The position numbers were made by a program, and so were the translations under genes. Below, in pieces: positions 1 through 6,398 of a stretch of DNA of 11,809 bases; the stretch's first letter is position 1; each line of letters starts with the position of its first letter. The notes under the pieces were generated by a model. That model ran no database searches. It was not told where the DNA came from and was given only the letters and a program-made list of their open reading frames with translations. The DNA is from an uncultured Terriglobus sp. (lineage in GTDB: Bacteria > Acidobacteriota > Terriglobia > Terriglobales > Acidobacteriaceae), in contig CALMAP010000299.1 of assembly GCA_937859825.1 (NCBI GenBank), positions 8,299-20,107 on the forward strand. Direction: 5' to 3'.

Positions 1-231
1 GTTGTTGGGCCACATGGAAGGATCGGACGGTTGCGTGACGACGCGCTCACTGCACCCTCGAAAGCTTCTACTCGAGGCCGATGACAAACAGAGAGTGCAT
101 CGCGAGTAGACGTAAATTGACAGCTGCTCAGCGTAGCGAGTAGCAGTAGAGAGCCCAATACTCGCCTTCTCGCGCCAGCATCGAACCCGCAGCGTTTGCC
201 CACCATCCCATGCACTGGAGAACTTGCACGC
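1..231. other. 5' flank without a supported gene
   Basis: No convincing gene is visible here. One plus-strand frame is open from the window edge to a TAG at 107-109 (about 35 codons, roughly two thirds of third positions G or C). It could be the 3' end of a gene starting outside the window, but it has no recognisable motif. From 110 to 231 the DNA looks non-coding, with short reiterations of GCGAGTAG/GTAG at about 103-150. The reading frame of the next gene is open back to a TTG at 196, but that extension is not conserved-looking. Confidence 0.4.
117..146 (+). promoter_or_regulatory. Candidate sigma70-type promoter for the thioredoxin-fold gene
   Basis: A perfect TTGACA hexamer lies at 117-122. 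The best -10 match at 18-bp spacing is TAGCAG at 141-146, which agrees with TATAAT at only three positions. The site is about 85 bp upstream of the ATG at 232. The -35 match is striking but the weak -10 makes this tentative. Confidence 0.3.
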
Positions 232-759
232 ATGGTGAACCTATCTGTACCCGTAAGCAGCACCGACCACATTGCCGGTAGTGAGAGCGCCGCAGTCACC
301 CTCGTCGAATACGGCGACTACCAGTGCCCCGACTGCGGTGCCGGTTACGTGATTGTGAAGAAGCTGCAGAAGCACTTTGGCGACAAGCTTCGGTTCGTCT
401 TTCGCAATTTTCCACTGCCCATGCACCAATATGCAGAAGCCGCTGCTGAGACCGCCGAGTACGCTGCAGAGCAGGACCAGTTCTGGGAGATGCATGACGC
501 GCTGTTTGAGCATCAGGACGAGTTTAGCGACAGCTTTTTTGGCGAGATCGCGAAACAGCTTGGCCTCAAGACAAGCGAAGTGAAGAGCGCGATTGAGGAT
601 GAGGCGTACGCCGACAAGATCGAAGCCGACGTGGAAGGTGGCGAGGCGAGCAAGGTTCACGGGACGCCGACGTTCTTTATCAATGGCAAGGGCCATGAAG
701 GATCCTACGACTATGAGACCCTGCGCAAGGCGATCGAAAGCATCGCTGGGAAGGGCTGA
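232..759 (+). CDS. DsbA-family thioredoxin-fold protein, probably cytosolic
   Basis: This 175-residue protein has a DsbA-like thioredoxin fold (Thioredoxin_4 type). The N-terminal strand reads VTLVEYGDYQ and leads into a CPDC redox pair at residues 32-35. A helical insert follows (about 65-135), then the cis-proline motif HGTPTFFING with Pro at 146. Family members oxidise, reduce or isomerise disulfides. No signal peptide or membrane segment is visible, so a cytosolic thiol-reductase role is more likely than periplasmic disulfide formation; that is inference. I chose ATG 232 because a GGAG lies 11 bases upstream and family proteins start close before the 'VPVS..DHI.G' segment. The in-frame TTG at 196 would add 12 residues that look non-native. 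The gene stands alone, 56 bp ahead of the mutarotase. The substrate cannot be told from sequence. Confidence 0.88.
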   Translation: MVNLSVPVSSTDHIAGSESAAVTLVEYGDYQCPDCGAGYVIVKKLQKHFGDKLRFVFRNFPLPMHQYAEAAAETAEYAAEQDQFWEMHDALFEHQDEFSDSFFGEIAKQLGLKTSEVKSAIEDEAYADKIEADVEGGEASKVHGTPTFFINGKGHEGSYDYETLRKAIESIAGKG

Positions 760-815
760 GCGATATCCTGAATTGGCCCGTACGTACCTCTGCGTACCTG
801 CAAGGAGCAAGGACG

Positions 816-1751
816 ATGCCGCACCAGACCGCCGCTGACCTGAACGCGAAGTTCGCCATTCGCGACCATCTCACCTTTCACGACGGCCGTAATGACGCCA
901 ACGCGGCAAACGGCCTGGTGGAGATGCGTGTGGTCACGCCGCAGACCGAAGCGACGATCTACACGTACGGCGCGCACCTGACGCGCTGGACGCCCAAGGG
1001 CGAGCAGCCGGGTATCTATCTCTCACCGAAGTCTGCCCTGGAGCCTGGCAAGCCGATCCGCGGCGGTATTCCAGTGCTCTTTCCCTGGTTCGCCACCGGT
1101 TGGGACGGCAAGCACCAGCCCATGCACGGCTATGCGCGCACCACGGAGTGGACGGTCGTCAGCACGCACTTTGCGCCGACGGGAGAAATCCACATCACAC
1201 TCGCGCTCGATCCGGACGAGCAGTTCCGCGCAGCGGGCTACGGCATGTTTCATACCGCGATTCAGTTCCGCATCGGCGAGGAACTCGACATCTCGCTTGA
1301 GGTCACTAATCACGGCGGCGAGCCGATGGTCTTTGAAGAGGGACTGCACGCCTACTTTGCCGTGGGCGACATTCACCAGGTGAAGACCGAAGGCCTGGAA
1401 GGCTCCACGTATGTGGACAAGCGCGACAACTTTACCCGCAAGGTGCAGCGCGAAAAGCTTCTGACCTACACGCGCGACGTGGACCAGGTGCACGTGCAGA
1501 CGACCACGCCGCTCATTATTCACGACGATGCCTGGAAGCGCGAGATCCACATCCATAAGGAAGGTTCGAACACCACGGTCACGTGGAACCCGTGGTCGAT
1601 GATGACGCCGACGATCCCCGATCTTGCGGCGGACTCGTGGCAGCACTTTGTCTGCGTCGAGACGGTGAACGCCGGGGACGACCGCATCACGCTCGCGCCC
1701 GGCCACACGCACCGTATGGACTCGCGCGTGTCGATTGTCCGCAAGGCATAA
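816..1751 (+). CDS. D-hexose-6-phosphate mutarotase (aldose-1-epimerase superfamily, YeaD type)
   Basis: This 311-residue protein interconverts the alpha and beta anomers of hexose 6-phosphates such as glucose 6-phosphate, in the cytosol, feeding sugar metabolism. It shows the YeaD-type signature: RGGIPVLFPWF at 82-92 (phosphate-binding arginine region), HGYAR at 104-108, LHAYF with the likely acid/base His178, and CVETVNAGD with the likely catalytic Glu282. The length fits the family. The ATG at 816 is preceded by AAGGAG at 802-807 with 8-base spacing. Its stop codon overlaps the Maf start by one base (TAATG), so the two are probably one transcript with coupled translation. The exact sugar substrate is inferred from the family; aldose 1-epimerase on free sugars is less likely given the RGGIP.LFP pattern. 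Confidence 0.88.
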   Translation: MPHQTAADLNAKFAIRDHLTFHDGRNDANAANGLVEMRVVTPQTEATIYTYGAHLTRWTPKGEQPGIYLSPKSALEPGKPIRGGIPVLFPWFATGWDGKHQPMHGYARTTEWTVVSTHFAPTGEIHITLALDPDEQFRAAGYGMFHTAIQFRIGEELDISLEVTNHGGEPMVFEEGLHAYFAVGDIHQVKTEGLEGSTYVDKRDNFTRKVQREKLLTYTRDVDQVHVQTTTPLIIHDDAWKREIHIHKEGSNTTVTWNPWSMMTPTIPDLAADSWQHFVCVETVNAGDDRITLAPGHTHRMDSRVSIVRKA

Positions 1752-2323
1752 TGCAGGTCTTCGATTCCAACCGAGAGATCATTCTCGCTTCTGCCTCGCC
1801 GCGCCGCCGTGAACTGCTCGCGTTGACGGGAGCCCAGTTTCGCGTGGTCACGGCAGACATCGACGAAACACCGCTGCCTGGCGAAGCTCCACGCGAGTAC
1901 ACGCTGCGCCTTGCCGAAGAGAAAGCGCGCGCCGTACTTGCACGCCATCCCGAATCACTGGTAATCGGCGCGGACACGACCGTGGTGCATCGCGGCATCA
2001 TTCTGGGCAAGCCGCTCGACGCGCAGGACGCGATCCGTATACTGCACTTGTTGCAAAACGATTCGCATCAAGTGATGACCGGCGTTGCAGTTGTGCAAGG
2101 CGGCCATGTGCAGGCAGCCGTGGAAACCACGAACGTGTTCTTTGGGCTCATGTCGATTGCAGAAGCGGAAGCCTATGTTGCAACGGGCGAACCGATGGAC
2201 AAGGCCGGTGCATATGCTCTGCAGGGCCGCGCCGCACAATGGATCCGACGCATCGATGGCGACTACACGAACGTGGTGGGGCTGCCGATGTTCCGGCTGC
2301 GGGAACTGCTGGCCCACTTCTGA
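1751..2323 (+). CDS. maf: Maf nucleoside triphosphate pyrophosphatase (YhdE-like)
   Basis: This 190-residue protein is of the Maf/Ham1-like fold. Maf proteins hydrolyse non-canonical or pyrimidine nucleoside triphosphates to the monophosphate and pyrophosphate (dTTP/UTP in the YhdE group), cleaning the nucleotide pool; they have also been tied to septum formation. Seen here: the nucleotide-binding SASPRRREL at 14-22, EEKA at 56-59, catalytic Asp75 in IGADTTV, KPLD at 87-90, KAGAYALQGRAA at 151-162 and IDGDYTNVVGLP at 168-179. The GAY.LQGR form points to the YhdE rather than the YceF group, by family knowledge. ATG 1751 is chosen because the protein aligns from this residue and it overlaps the mutarotase stop. 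A longer frame back to 1583 only shadows the upstream gene. Confidence 0.93.
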   Translation: MQVFDSNREIILASASPRRRELLALTGAQFRVVTADIDETPLPGEAPREYTLRLAEEKARAVLARHPESLVIGADTTVVHRGIILGKPLDAQDAIRILHLLQNDSHQVMTGVAVVQGGHVQAAVETTNVFFGLMSIAEAEAYVATGEPMDKAGAYALQGRAAQWIRRIDGDYTNVVGLPMFRLRELLAHF

Positions 2324-2349
2324 TTTCTTTAGACCCGTTTACCTTGAGA

Positions 2350-2458
2350 TGTAGCTTAGGGCCAAAGGCCCGACATATACCATCCTAGGCCGAAGGCCTA
2401 GGAATCAGTGGGATGGTCACTCAAGCGCTGAAGGCGCGACCCAAGGGGCGCAGCTACA
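2350..2458. repeat. Multi-hairpin palindromic intergenic element
   Basis: A 109-bp non-coding element between two convergent genes folds into a closed, branched structure. TGTAGCT (2350-2356) pairs with AGCTACA (2452-2458) as an outer stem. Inside lie GGGCC-AAA-GGCCC (2359-2371), CCTAGGCC-GAA-GGCCTAGG (2384-2402) extended by ACCAT (2379-2383) with ATGGT (2413-2417), and GCGC-TGAAG-GCGC (2425-2437). Three loops share the AAGGC motif, so the arms look related. No run of T follows, so it is not a standard terminator. It resembles dispersed REP/BIME-type or miniature elements, but only one copy lies in the window, so its repeat status is inferred. Confidence 0.6.
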
Positions 2459-2486
2459 CCTGAAAGAAGATGCCCTAGACAAACAC

Positions 2487-2500
2487 GGAACGACGGTTCC
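2487..2500 (-). terminator. Weak hairpin downstream of gluQ, possible terminator
   Basis: On the minus strand, GGAAC-CGTC-GTTCC forms a 5-bp stem with a 4-base loop about 25 bases beyond the gluQ stop, followed by GTGTTTGTC. The T content after the stem is low, so termination here is uncertain. A second short stem, AGGCG/CGCCT at 2508-2525, overlaps the stop codon itself. Confidence 0.25.
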
Positions 2501-2524
2501 TAGGCGCAGGCGCAAACAAACGCC

Positions 2525-3358
2525 TCATTTTGCATCTGCAGCGAACGCCATCGTACGCACCTCTTCCGCCGTATGTGCCATGCCGCGAAGCGCCCGAATA
2601 CTGAGCGCATCGTGACGCTTGGCAAGCCGTTCGCCTGCATCATTCACCATCAGGGCGCAATGGTAGTAAGCCGGCTCTGCCAACCCAAGCGCCTGCAGCA
2701 GGAGAACTTGCCTCGCCGTCGAAAGCAGCAGATCGCGTCCACGTACTACCTCTGTAATGTTGAGCGCGGCATCGTCTACAGCGCAGGCAAGTTGATAACT
2801 GGGCAGCCCGTCGCGCCTCCAAATCAGAAAGTCTCCAAAGTCCAGGCCAGCCTGAAAGCTCTGCGGTCCAAGATTTCTGTCCGTGAAACTGACGGCTCGA
2901 CCGTCCGGAACGCGGAAGCGCCACGCTGTTTCCAGGCCGGTATCAGCTAGTGAAAGATGGCGGCACGTGCCAGGGTACAAAGGCTCGTCGTCCTCCGCGT
3001 GGGGTGCGCGAATCATAGCCTGCAAGTCTTTTCGGGAGCAGCGGCAGGGATACACATGCCCGCTTGCCTTCAGAGCGGCGAATGCACTTGCATACAGGTT
3101 GAGCCGCTTGCTTTGATTGATCGGTTCCCCGTCCCATGTAAGGCCAAGCCACTGCAGGTCCTCCAGCATGGCGGTGACATATTCCGACCGGCAGCGCTGC
3201 GCGTCCAGATCGTCATTACGCAGCAGGAGTATGCCGCTTGCTGCCTCCGCTTGCCTCTGCGCAGTCAGAAAGGTTTTAGCGTGGCCTAGGTGCAGGTAGC
3301 CTGTCGGCGAAGGTGCCAGCCGGCCAACATACCCGCCCGCTTTGCCCGGCTCGCTCAC
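2525..3358 (-). CDS. gluQ: Glutamyl-Q tRNA(Asp) synthetase
   Basis: This 277-residue truncated GluRS paralogue activates glutamate and attaches it to the queuosine base at the wobble position of tRNA(Asp), not to the 3' end. Seen: the class I signature as PSPTGYLHLGH at 17-26, KMSKS-like ERLAKRHD at 243-250, a zinc site Cys105-Cys107-Tyr128-Cys132, and Tyr188 and Arg206 at the glutamate pocket. There is no anticodon-binding domain, as expected for GluQ against full GluRS. Odd: the RIEDLD motif reads RNDDLD (47-52), putting Asp49 where E. coli has the glutamate-binding Glu. The GTG start at 3358 overlaps the phosphatase stop as GTGA, so translation is probably coupled. It ends the minus-strand run. 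tgt, an earlier step of the same modification, lies at the head of the run. Confidence 0.92.
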   Translation of the reverse strand: MSEPGKAGGYVGRLAPSPTGYLHLGHAKTFLTAQRQAEAASGILLLRNDDLDAQRCRSEYVTAMLEDLQWLGLTWDGEPINQSKRLNLYASAFAALKASGHVYPCRCSRKDLQAMIRAPHAEDDEPLYPGTCRHLSLADTGLETAWRFRVPDGRAVSFTDRNLGPQSFQAGLDFGDFLIWRRDGLPSYQLACAVDDAALNITEVVRGRDLLLSTARQVLLLQALGLAEPAYYHCALMVNDAGERLAKRHDALSIRALRGMAHTAEEVRTMAFAADAK

Positions 3359-4686
3359 AACCCAGGCGCAGGATCGGCTTCATCGTTCCGACGAAGCACG
3401 AGTAGCGTCACATCATCGGCCTGAGTGGTCTTTCCGGCAAACTCATCGACTGCGTGCAGGGTGTTCTCTGCTGCCTCGATTGCGGAACTTGCGGGTGTAC
3501 CGCGCTTGGCTTCAATCAGTCCGTCTTCGCCCCATTCCGCACCGTCAGCGTCCGTCTGCTCAGTGACACCGTCGGTGTACAGGATGAGGGTGTCACCTGC
3601 TTCAAGAGTCAAGACGCCTTGCTCGTACGCCGCGTTTGGCAGCAGGCCAAGCACTGTGCCGCCACAGGTCAGGCGCTCCAGACTGCCGCCGCGGCGGAAG
3701 AGCAGGGGTGCGTTGTGACCTGCATTGACATAGGTAAGTGTTGCCGTTGTAGGGGCATACACCATGACCGCAAAGGTGGCGTAACGGCTGGCCGAAGACG
3801 CCTGATAGAGCAGATGGTTCAGTTCGGCCACAAGCTCAGGAAGCGTATCCATCCTCAGCATAAGGCTGCGCAAGGACGCCCGCAGGGTGGCCATCAGCAG
3901 TGCTGCCGGAATGCCCTTACCGCTTACGTCCGCAATTACAACGCAGACGCTGTTGCCTGCCGAAAATACATCGTAGTAGTCGCCGCCTACCTGAGCAGCA
4001 CTGCGGTAAATACGGCCGATCTCCAGCCCAGGCACATCAGGCAGAACCTGCGGTAGCAGTCGCTCCTGCACCTCACGCGCAAGCTCAAGCTCGCGGTTCG
4101 CCTCTGCGGCTCGGACCGCCTCGTCGCTGAGAGACTTCTGAAACTGAGCGGTCTCCAGCCCAGGACCAATCTGCTCGCCCAGCGACTGCAATTGTCGGCG
4201 GTCGCTCAGTGAGAAGTCTCCTGGGCCACGCGCCACGGCAGCGAAGCCGACCAGGCCGGTACGCCCGTGAAGCGGGACCAGCAGTTGCGCGTGCAATCGC
4301 TGAAGTGCATCGATTTCTTCCCCGGTCGCCAGCATCATCCATGGTTGCGGCGCACTTGCCTGTACCGTGACCGGCCGCAGCTCGCGCTTGAGATTTCCCA
4401 TCGTTGAGCAGCTTGCGGGAAAGCTGATACTGCGTAGGCTGCTGTCTTTAGGCATGGGAACCGGGACGTACCTGGCTCCGTTGCGCAGAAAGATTTGAAA
4501 GTGTGTCAGCCGCAGCATACGGCATACCTCGCGCGGTACCGCAACCAGCAAATCCTGCATGGAGAGGGTTTTCCCGGCCATGTACAGCAGTTCATCCAGC
4601 ACAAGCCGTTCGGGCGCTGCGGACGAACGTGAAAAAGACCGCACGCATCGCCGCAATGTCGATCGTACGGTGCGCAGGGTGTCCAC
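3355..4686 (-). CDS. GAF-domain PP2C/SpoIIE-type serine phosphatase
   Basis: This 443-residue protein has a GAF-like sensor (about 28-180), a short coiled coil (about 182-212) with the typical AREVQERLLPQ, and a C-terminal SpoIIE/RsbU phosphatase. The metal-binding residues are present: GGDYYD at 234-239, Asp253 in IADVSGKG, NAGHN at 321-325, Asp372 in LYTDGVTE and the DD of QADDVTL at 424-425. The family removes serine/threonine phosphate, usually from anti-sigma-factor antagonists; no such partner lies in the window, so the target is unknown. Start: GGAG at 4695-4698 is 8 bases from GTG 4686 but only 2 from GTG 4692, so I prefer 4686; 4692 adds two residues. Its frame is the same as that of the upstream methyltransferase-like gene, with one TAG between. 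It overlaps gluQ by 4 bases. Confidence 0.9.
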   Translation of the reverse strand: MDTLRTVRSTLRRCVRSFSRSSAAPERLVLDELLYMAGKTLSMQDLLVAVPREVCRMLRLTHFQIFLRNGARYVPVPMPKDSSLRSISFPASCSTMGNLKRELRPVTVQASAPQPWMMLATGEEIDALQRLHAQLLVPLHGRTGLVGFAAVARGPGDFSLSDRRQLQSLGEQIGPGLETAQFQKSLSDEAVRAAEANRELELAREVQERLLPQVLPDVPGLEIGRIYRSAAQVGGDYYDVFSAGNSVCVVIADVSGKGIPAALLMATLRASLRSLMLRMDTLPELVAELNHLLYQASSASRYATFAVMVYAPTTATLTYVNAGHNAPLLFRRGGSLERLTCGGTVLGLLPNAAYEQGVLTLEAGDTLILYTDGVTEQTDADGAEWGEDGLIEAKRGTPASSAIEAAENTLHAVDEFAGKTTQADDVTLLVLRRNDEADPAPGL

Positions 4687-4701
4687 GGTCACGGCTCCGA
4701 T

Positions 4702-5460
4702 CTAAAACTGCGATCTGGGAATAAACGCGCGGGCTGCTACCGAGATACCCAGGGACACCACGATCCCCTGCAGCAGATGCAGCACATTGGTCTCCCAGGA
4801 GAAACCTGTAGTCCAGCCAAAGACGGCAAAACTGGCCGCGCAGCCAACCACGTAGAGTTCGCTCAACATTCCCTGCCGCCAGTCGGGTCGGGCATTTGCA
4901 CTGCTGGCAAGGGGATGCACCGTTGGTAGCAGACGGGGCACAGATTGTTTGTAGGAAGCGTAGACCTGCCCCATCTGCTCTGCAAGAAAGGGTTCCTCCC
5001 TGCCGATCAGGCGGTACTGTACCAGCACAATCAACACGGTTGTCAGCGCGGCAGCTTCAGGACGCATGAGCCACGCCAGCGCCAGTGTATTCAGGATCGT
5101 TCCAAGGTAGAGCGGATTCCGCGTGTATCGATACGGGCCATTTGCGATGACGCGATCACCTTCCATGCCGCCCCGGTGCACGGTAGTTGCCCCCAGATAC
5201 GCCGCACCCCATGTGCGTAACCACGCTCCCGCTGCAGCAAGAACGAGCGCGACCGCAATCGCGGAGTTCCAATACAGTGCGAAATGCTGGTACATGGGCA
5301 GCGCCAGCTTGTTGCTGAGCAGAAACAGACAACTCTGGTTTTGCAAAAACGTCCAGCCTGGCAGGTGCCATGGGGCGGCGAACCCCAGAGTATAGATCAG
5401 CCCATGCACCAGGTAGCGATGGCGGTATTCAAAAGAAGAGGCCTGCATCAGAGAGCTCAC
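4702..5460 (-). CDS. Isoprenylcysteine/phospholipid methyltransferase-like integral membrane protein
   Basis: This 252-residue membrane protein belongs to the ICMT/PEMT methyltransferase family, which uses S-adenosylmethionine to methylate lipid-like or prenylated substrates at the membrane. The signature is GPYRYTRNPLYLGT at 108-121, followed by hydrophobic helices and the second half of the site, REEPFLAEQMG..Y..Y at 154-170 with PRLLP at 175-179. Hydrophobic segments lie at about 17-32, 64-82, 118-150, 200-220 and 226-245. The last two extend past the usual catalytic core, so the protein is longer than minimal members. Its GTG start overlaps the parB stop as GTGA, implying coupled translation; an in-frame ATG four codons later is an alternative. 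Bacterial substrates of this group are mostly unknown, and ubiquinone- or prenyl-related chemistry would be a guess. Confidence 0.82.
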   Translation of the reverse strand: MSSLMQASSFEYRHRYLVHGLIYTLGFAAPWHLPGWTFLQNQSCLFLLSNKLALPMYQHFALYWNSAIAVALVLAAAGAWLRTWGAAYLGATTVHRGGMEGDRVIANGPYRYTRNPLYLGTILNTLALAWLMRPEAAALTTVLIVLVQYRLIGREEPFLAEQMGQVYASYKQSVPRLLPTVHPLASSANARPDWRQGMLSELYVVGCAASFAVFGWTTGFSWETNVLHLLQGIVVSLGISVAARAFIPRSQF

Positions 5461-6377
5461 CGGGTCAACATCTCCAGAAGCGTGTCGAAGTCTTCAAGCC
5501 GCGCGTACTCGATAATGACGCGGCCTTTGCCGTTCTTGTCCTCGATGCGGGTGCGCAGACCGATCGCCTGCTGAATCTGGTCCTGCGCTGCCTTCACGTT
5601 CGCATCCAGCGTCTCCGGTTCCGCTGGTTCTGCTTTGCCCAGCTTCCGAGTAGGGTCGAGAAGACCTTGAATGTAGCTTTCCGTTGCGCGGACAGACATC
5701 GAGAGTGCCGCAATCTTTTGTGCCGCAGAAAGCATCTGCTGCTCCGACTCTAGCGCCAGCAGCGAGCGTGCGTGGCCGAAGGAGAGCTCACCCACCTCGA
5801 CACGCTGTTGCACGGCCTGTGGTAAACGCAGCAAACGAAGGAAATTTGCTACCGATGCACGGTCTTTGCCGGTGCGCTGCGCCATCTGCTCCTGTGTCAA
5901 CTGGAACTCGCGACCCAGTCGCTCGTAGGCGCGTGCCTGCTCCATCGGATTGAGGTCGGCGCGCTGCAGGTTTTCAACGATGGTCATTTCCATCGTTTGC
6001 TCGTCGGACGCGACGAGCACGACAGCCGGGATTGTCGCTTTGCCGGCTTTGCGAGAAGCAAGCCAGCGCCTTTCTCCAGCGATCAACTGGTACTTGCCCG
6101 CAGCGGTGGTGCGCACCGTGATCGGCTGAACCACACCTGTGGCCGTAATTGAGCGAGCAAGTTCTTCCAGCGCCTCTTCATTAAAAGAGGCACGGGTCTG
6201 GTAGGGATTGCGTTCGATATCGTCCAGTGGAATCTGCAGGGCAGTTCCGGTGGGTGTAGAAGGTTGCGCCGGCGCGGCGGCTGGCCTTGCCGGAAGCAGG
6301 GCCTCAAGGCCGCGGCCGAGTGCGCGCCGTTTTGGATCGTTGGTGACTGTTGTGGACATGGATTCCGTCTGCCGCAT
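5457..6377 (-). CDS. parB: Chromosome partitioning protein ParB (CTP-dependent DNA clamp)
   Basis: This 306-residue protein binds parS, loads onto DNA as a CTP-dependent sliding clamp and stimulates ParA to segregate replicated origins. Seen in order: the basic N-terminal RALGRGLEALL at 18-28, known in the family to contact ParA; a proline/alanine linker; the CTP-binding motifs GERRW at 101-105 and ENLQRADLNPMEQA at 135-148; a helix-turn-helix (about 158-182) reading LTQEQMAQ..GKDRASVANFLRLL; GHARSLL at 201-207; and a C-terminal dimerisation domain ending LEMLTR. ATG 6377 has GAGG five bases upstream and is preferred over ATG 6359. It lies 21 bp after parA and overlaps the next gene by 4 bases. 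The two parS sites upstream of parA are its expected targets. Confidence 0.96.
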   Translation of the reverse strand: MRQTESMSTTVTNDPKRRALGRGLEALLPARPAAAPAQPSTPTGTALQIPLDDIERNPYQTRASFNEEALEELARSITATGVVQPITVRTTAAGKYQLIAGERRWLASRKAGKATIPAVVLVASDEQTMEMTIVENLQRADLNPMEQARAYERLGREFQLTQEQMAQRTGKDRASVANFLRLLRLPQAVQQRVEVGELSFGHARSLLALESEQQMLSAAQKIAALSMSVRATESYIQGLLDPTRKLGKAEPAEPETLDANVKAAQDQIQQAIGLRTRIEDKNGKGRVIIEYARLEDFDTLLEMLTR

Positions 6378-6398
6378 ACGTGCCTCGCGGCGTGTTCA

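Noticed and set aside
1579..1588. CACGTGGAAC, a parS-like half in the mutarotase gene
   Set aside because: Only 10 of the 16 consensus bases match, the left half is not symmetric, and it lies within conserved coding sequence (TWNPW), so it is probably coincidence.
1023..1712. 229-codon minus-strand open frame opposite the mutarotase
   Set aside because: Arginine-rich shadow frame without motifs; the plus-strand gene explains the region.
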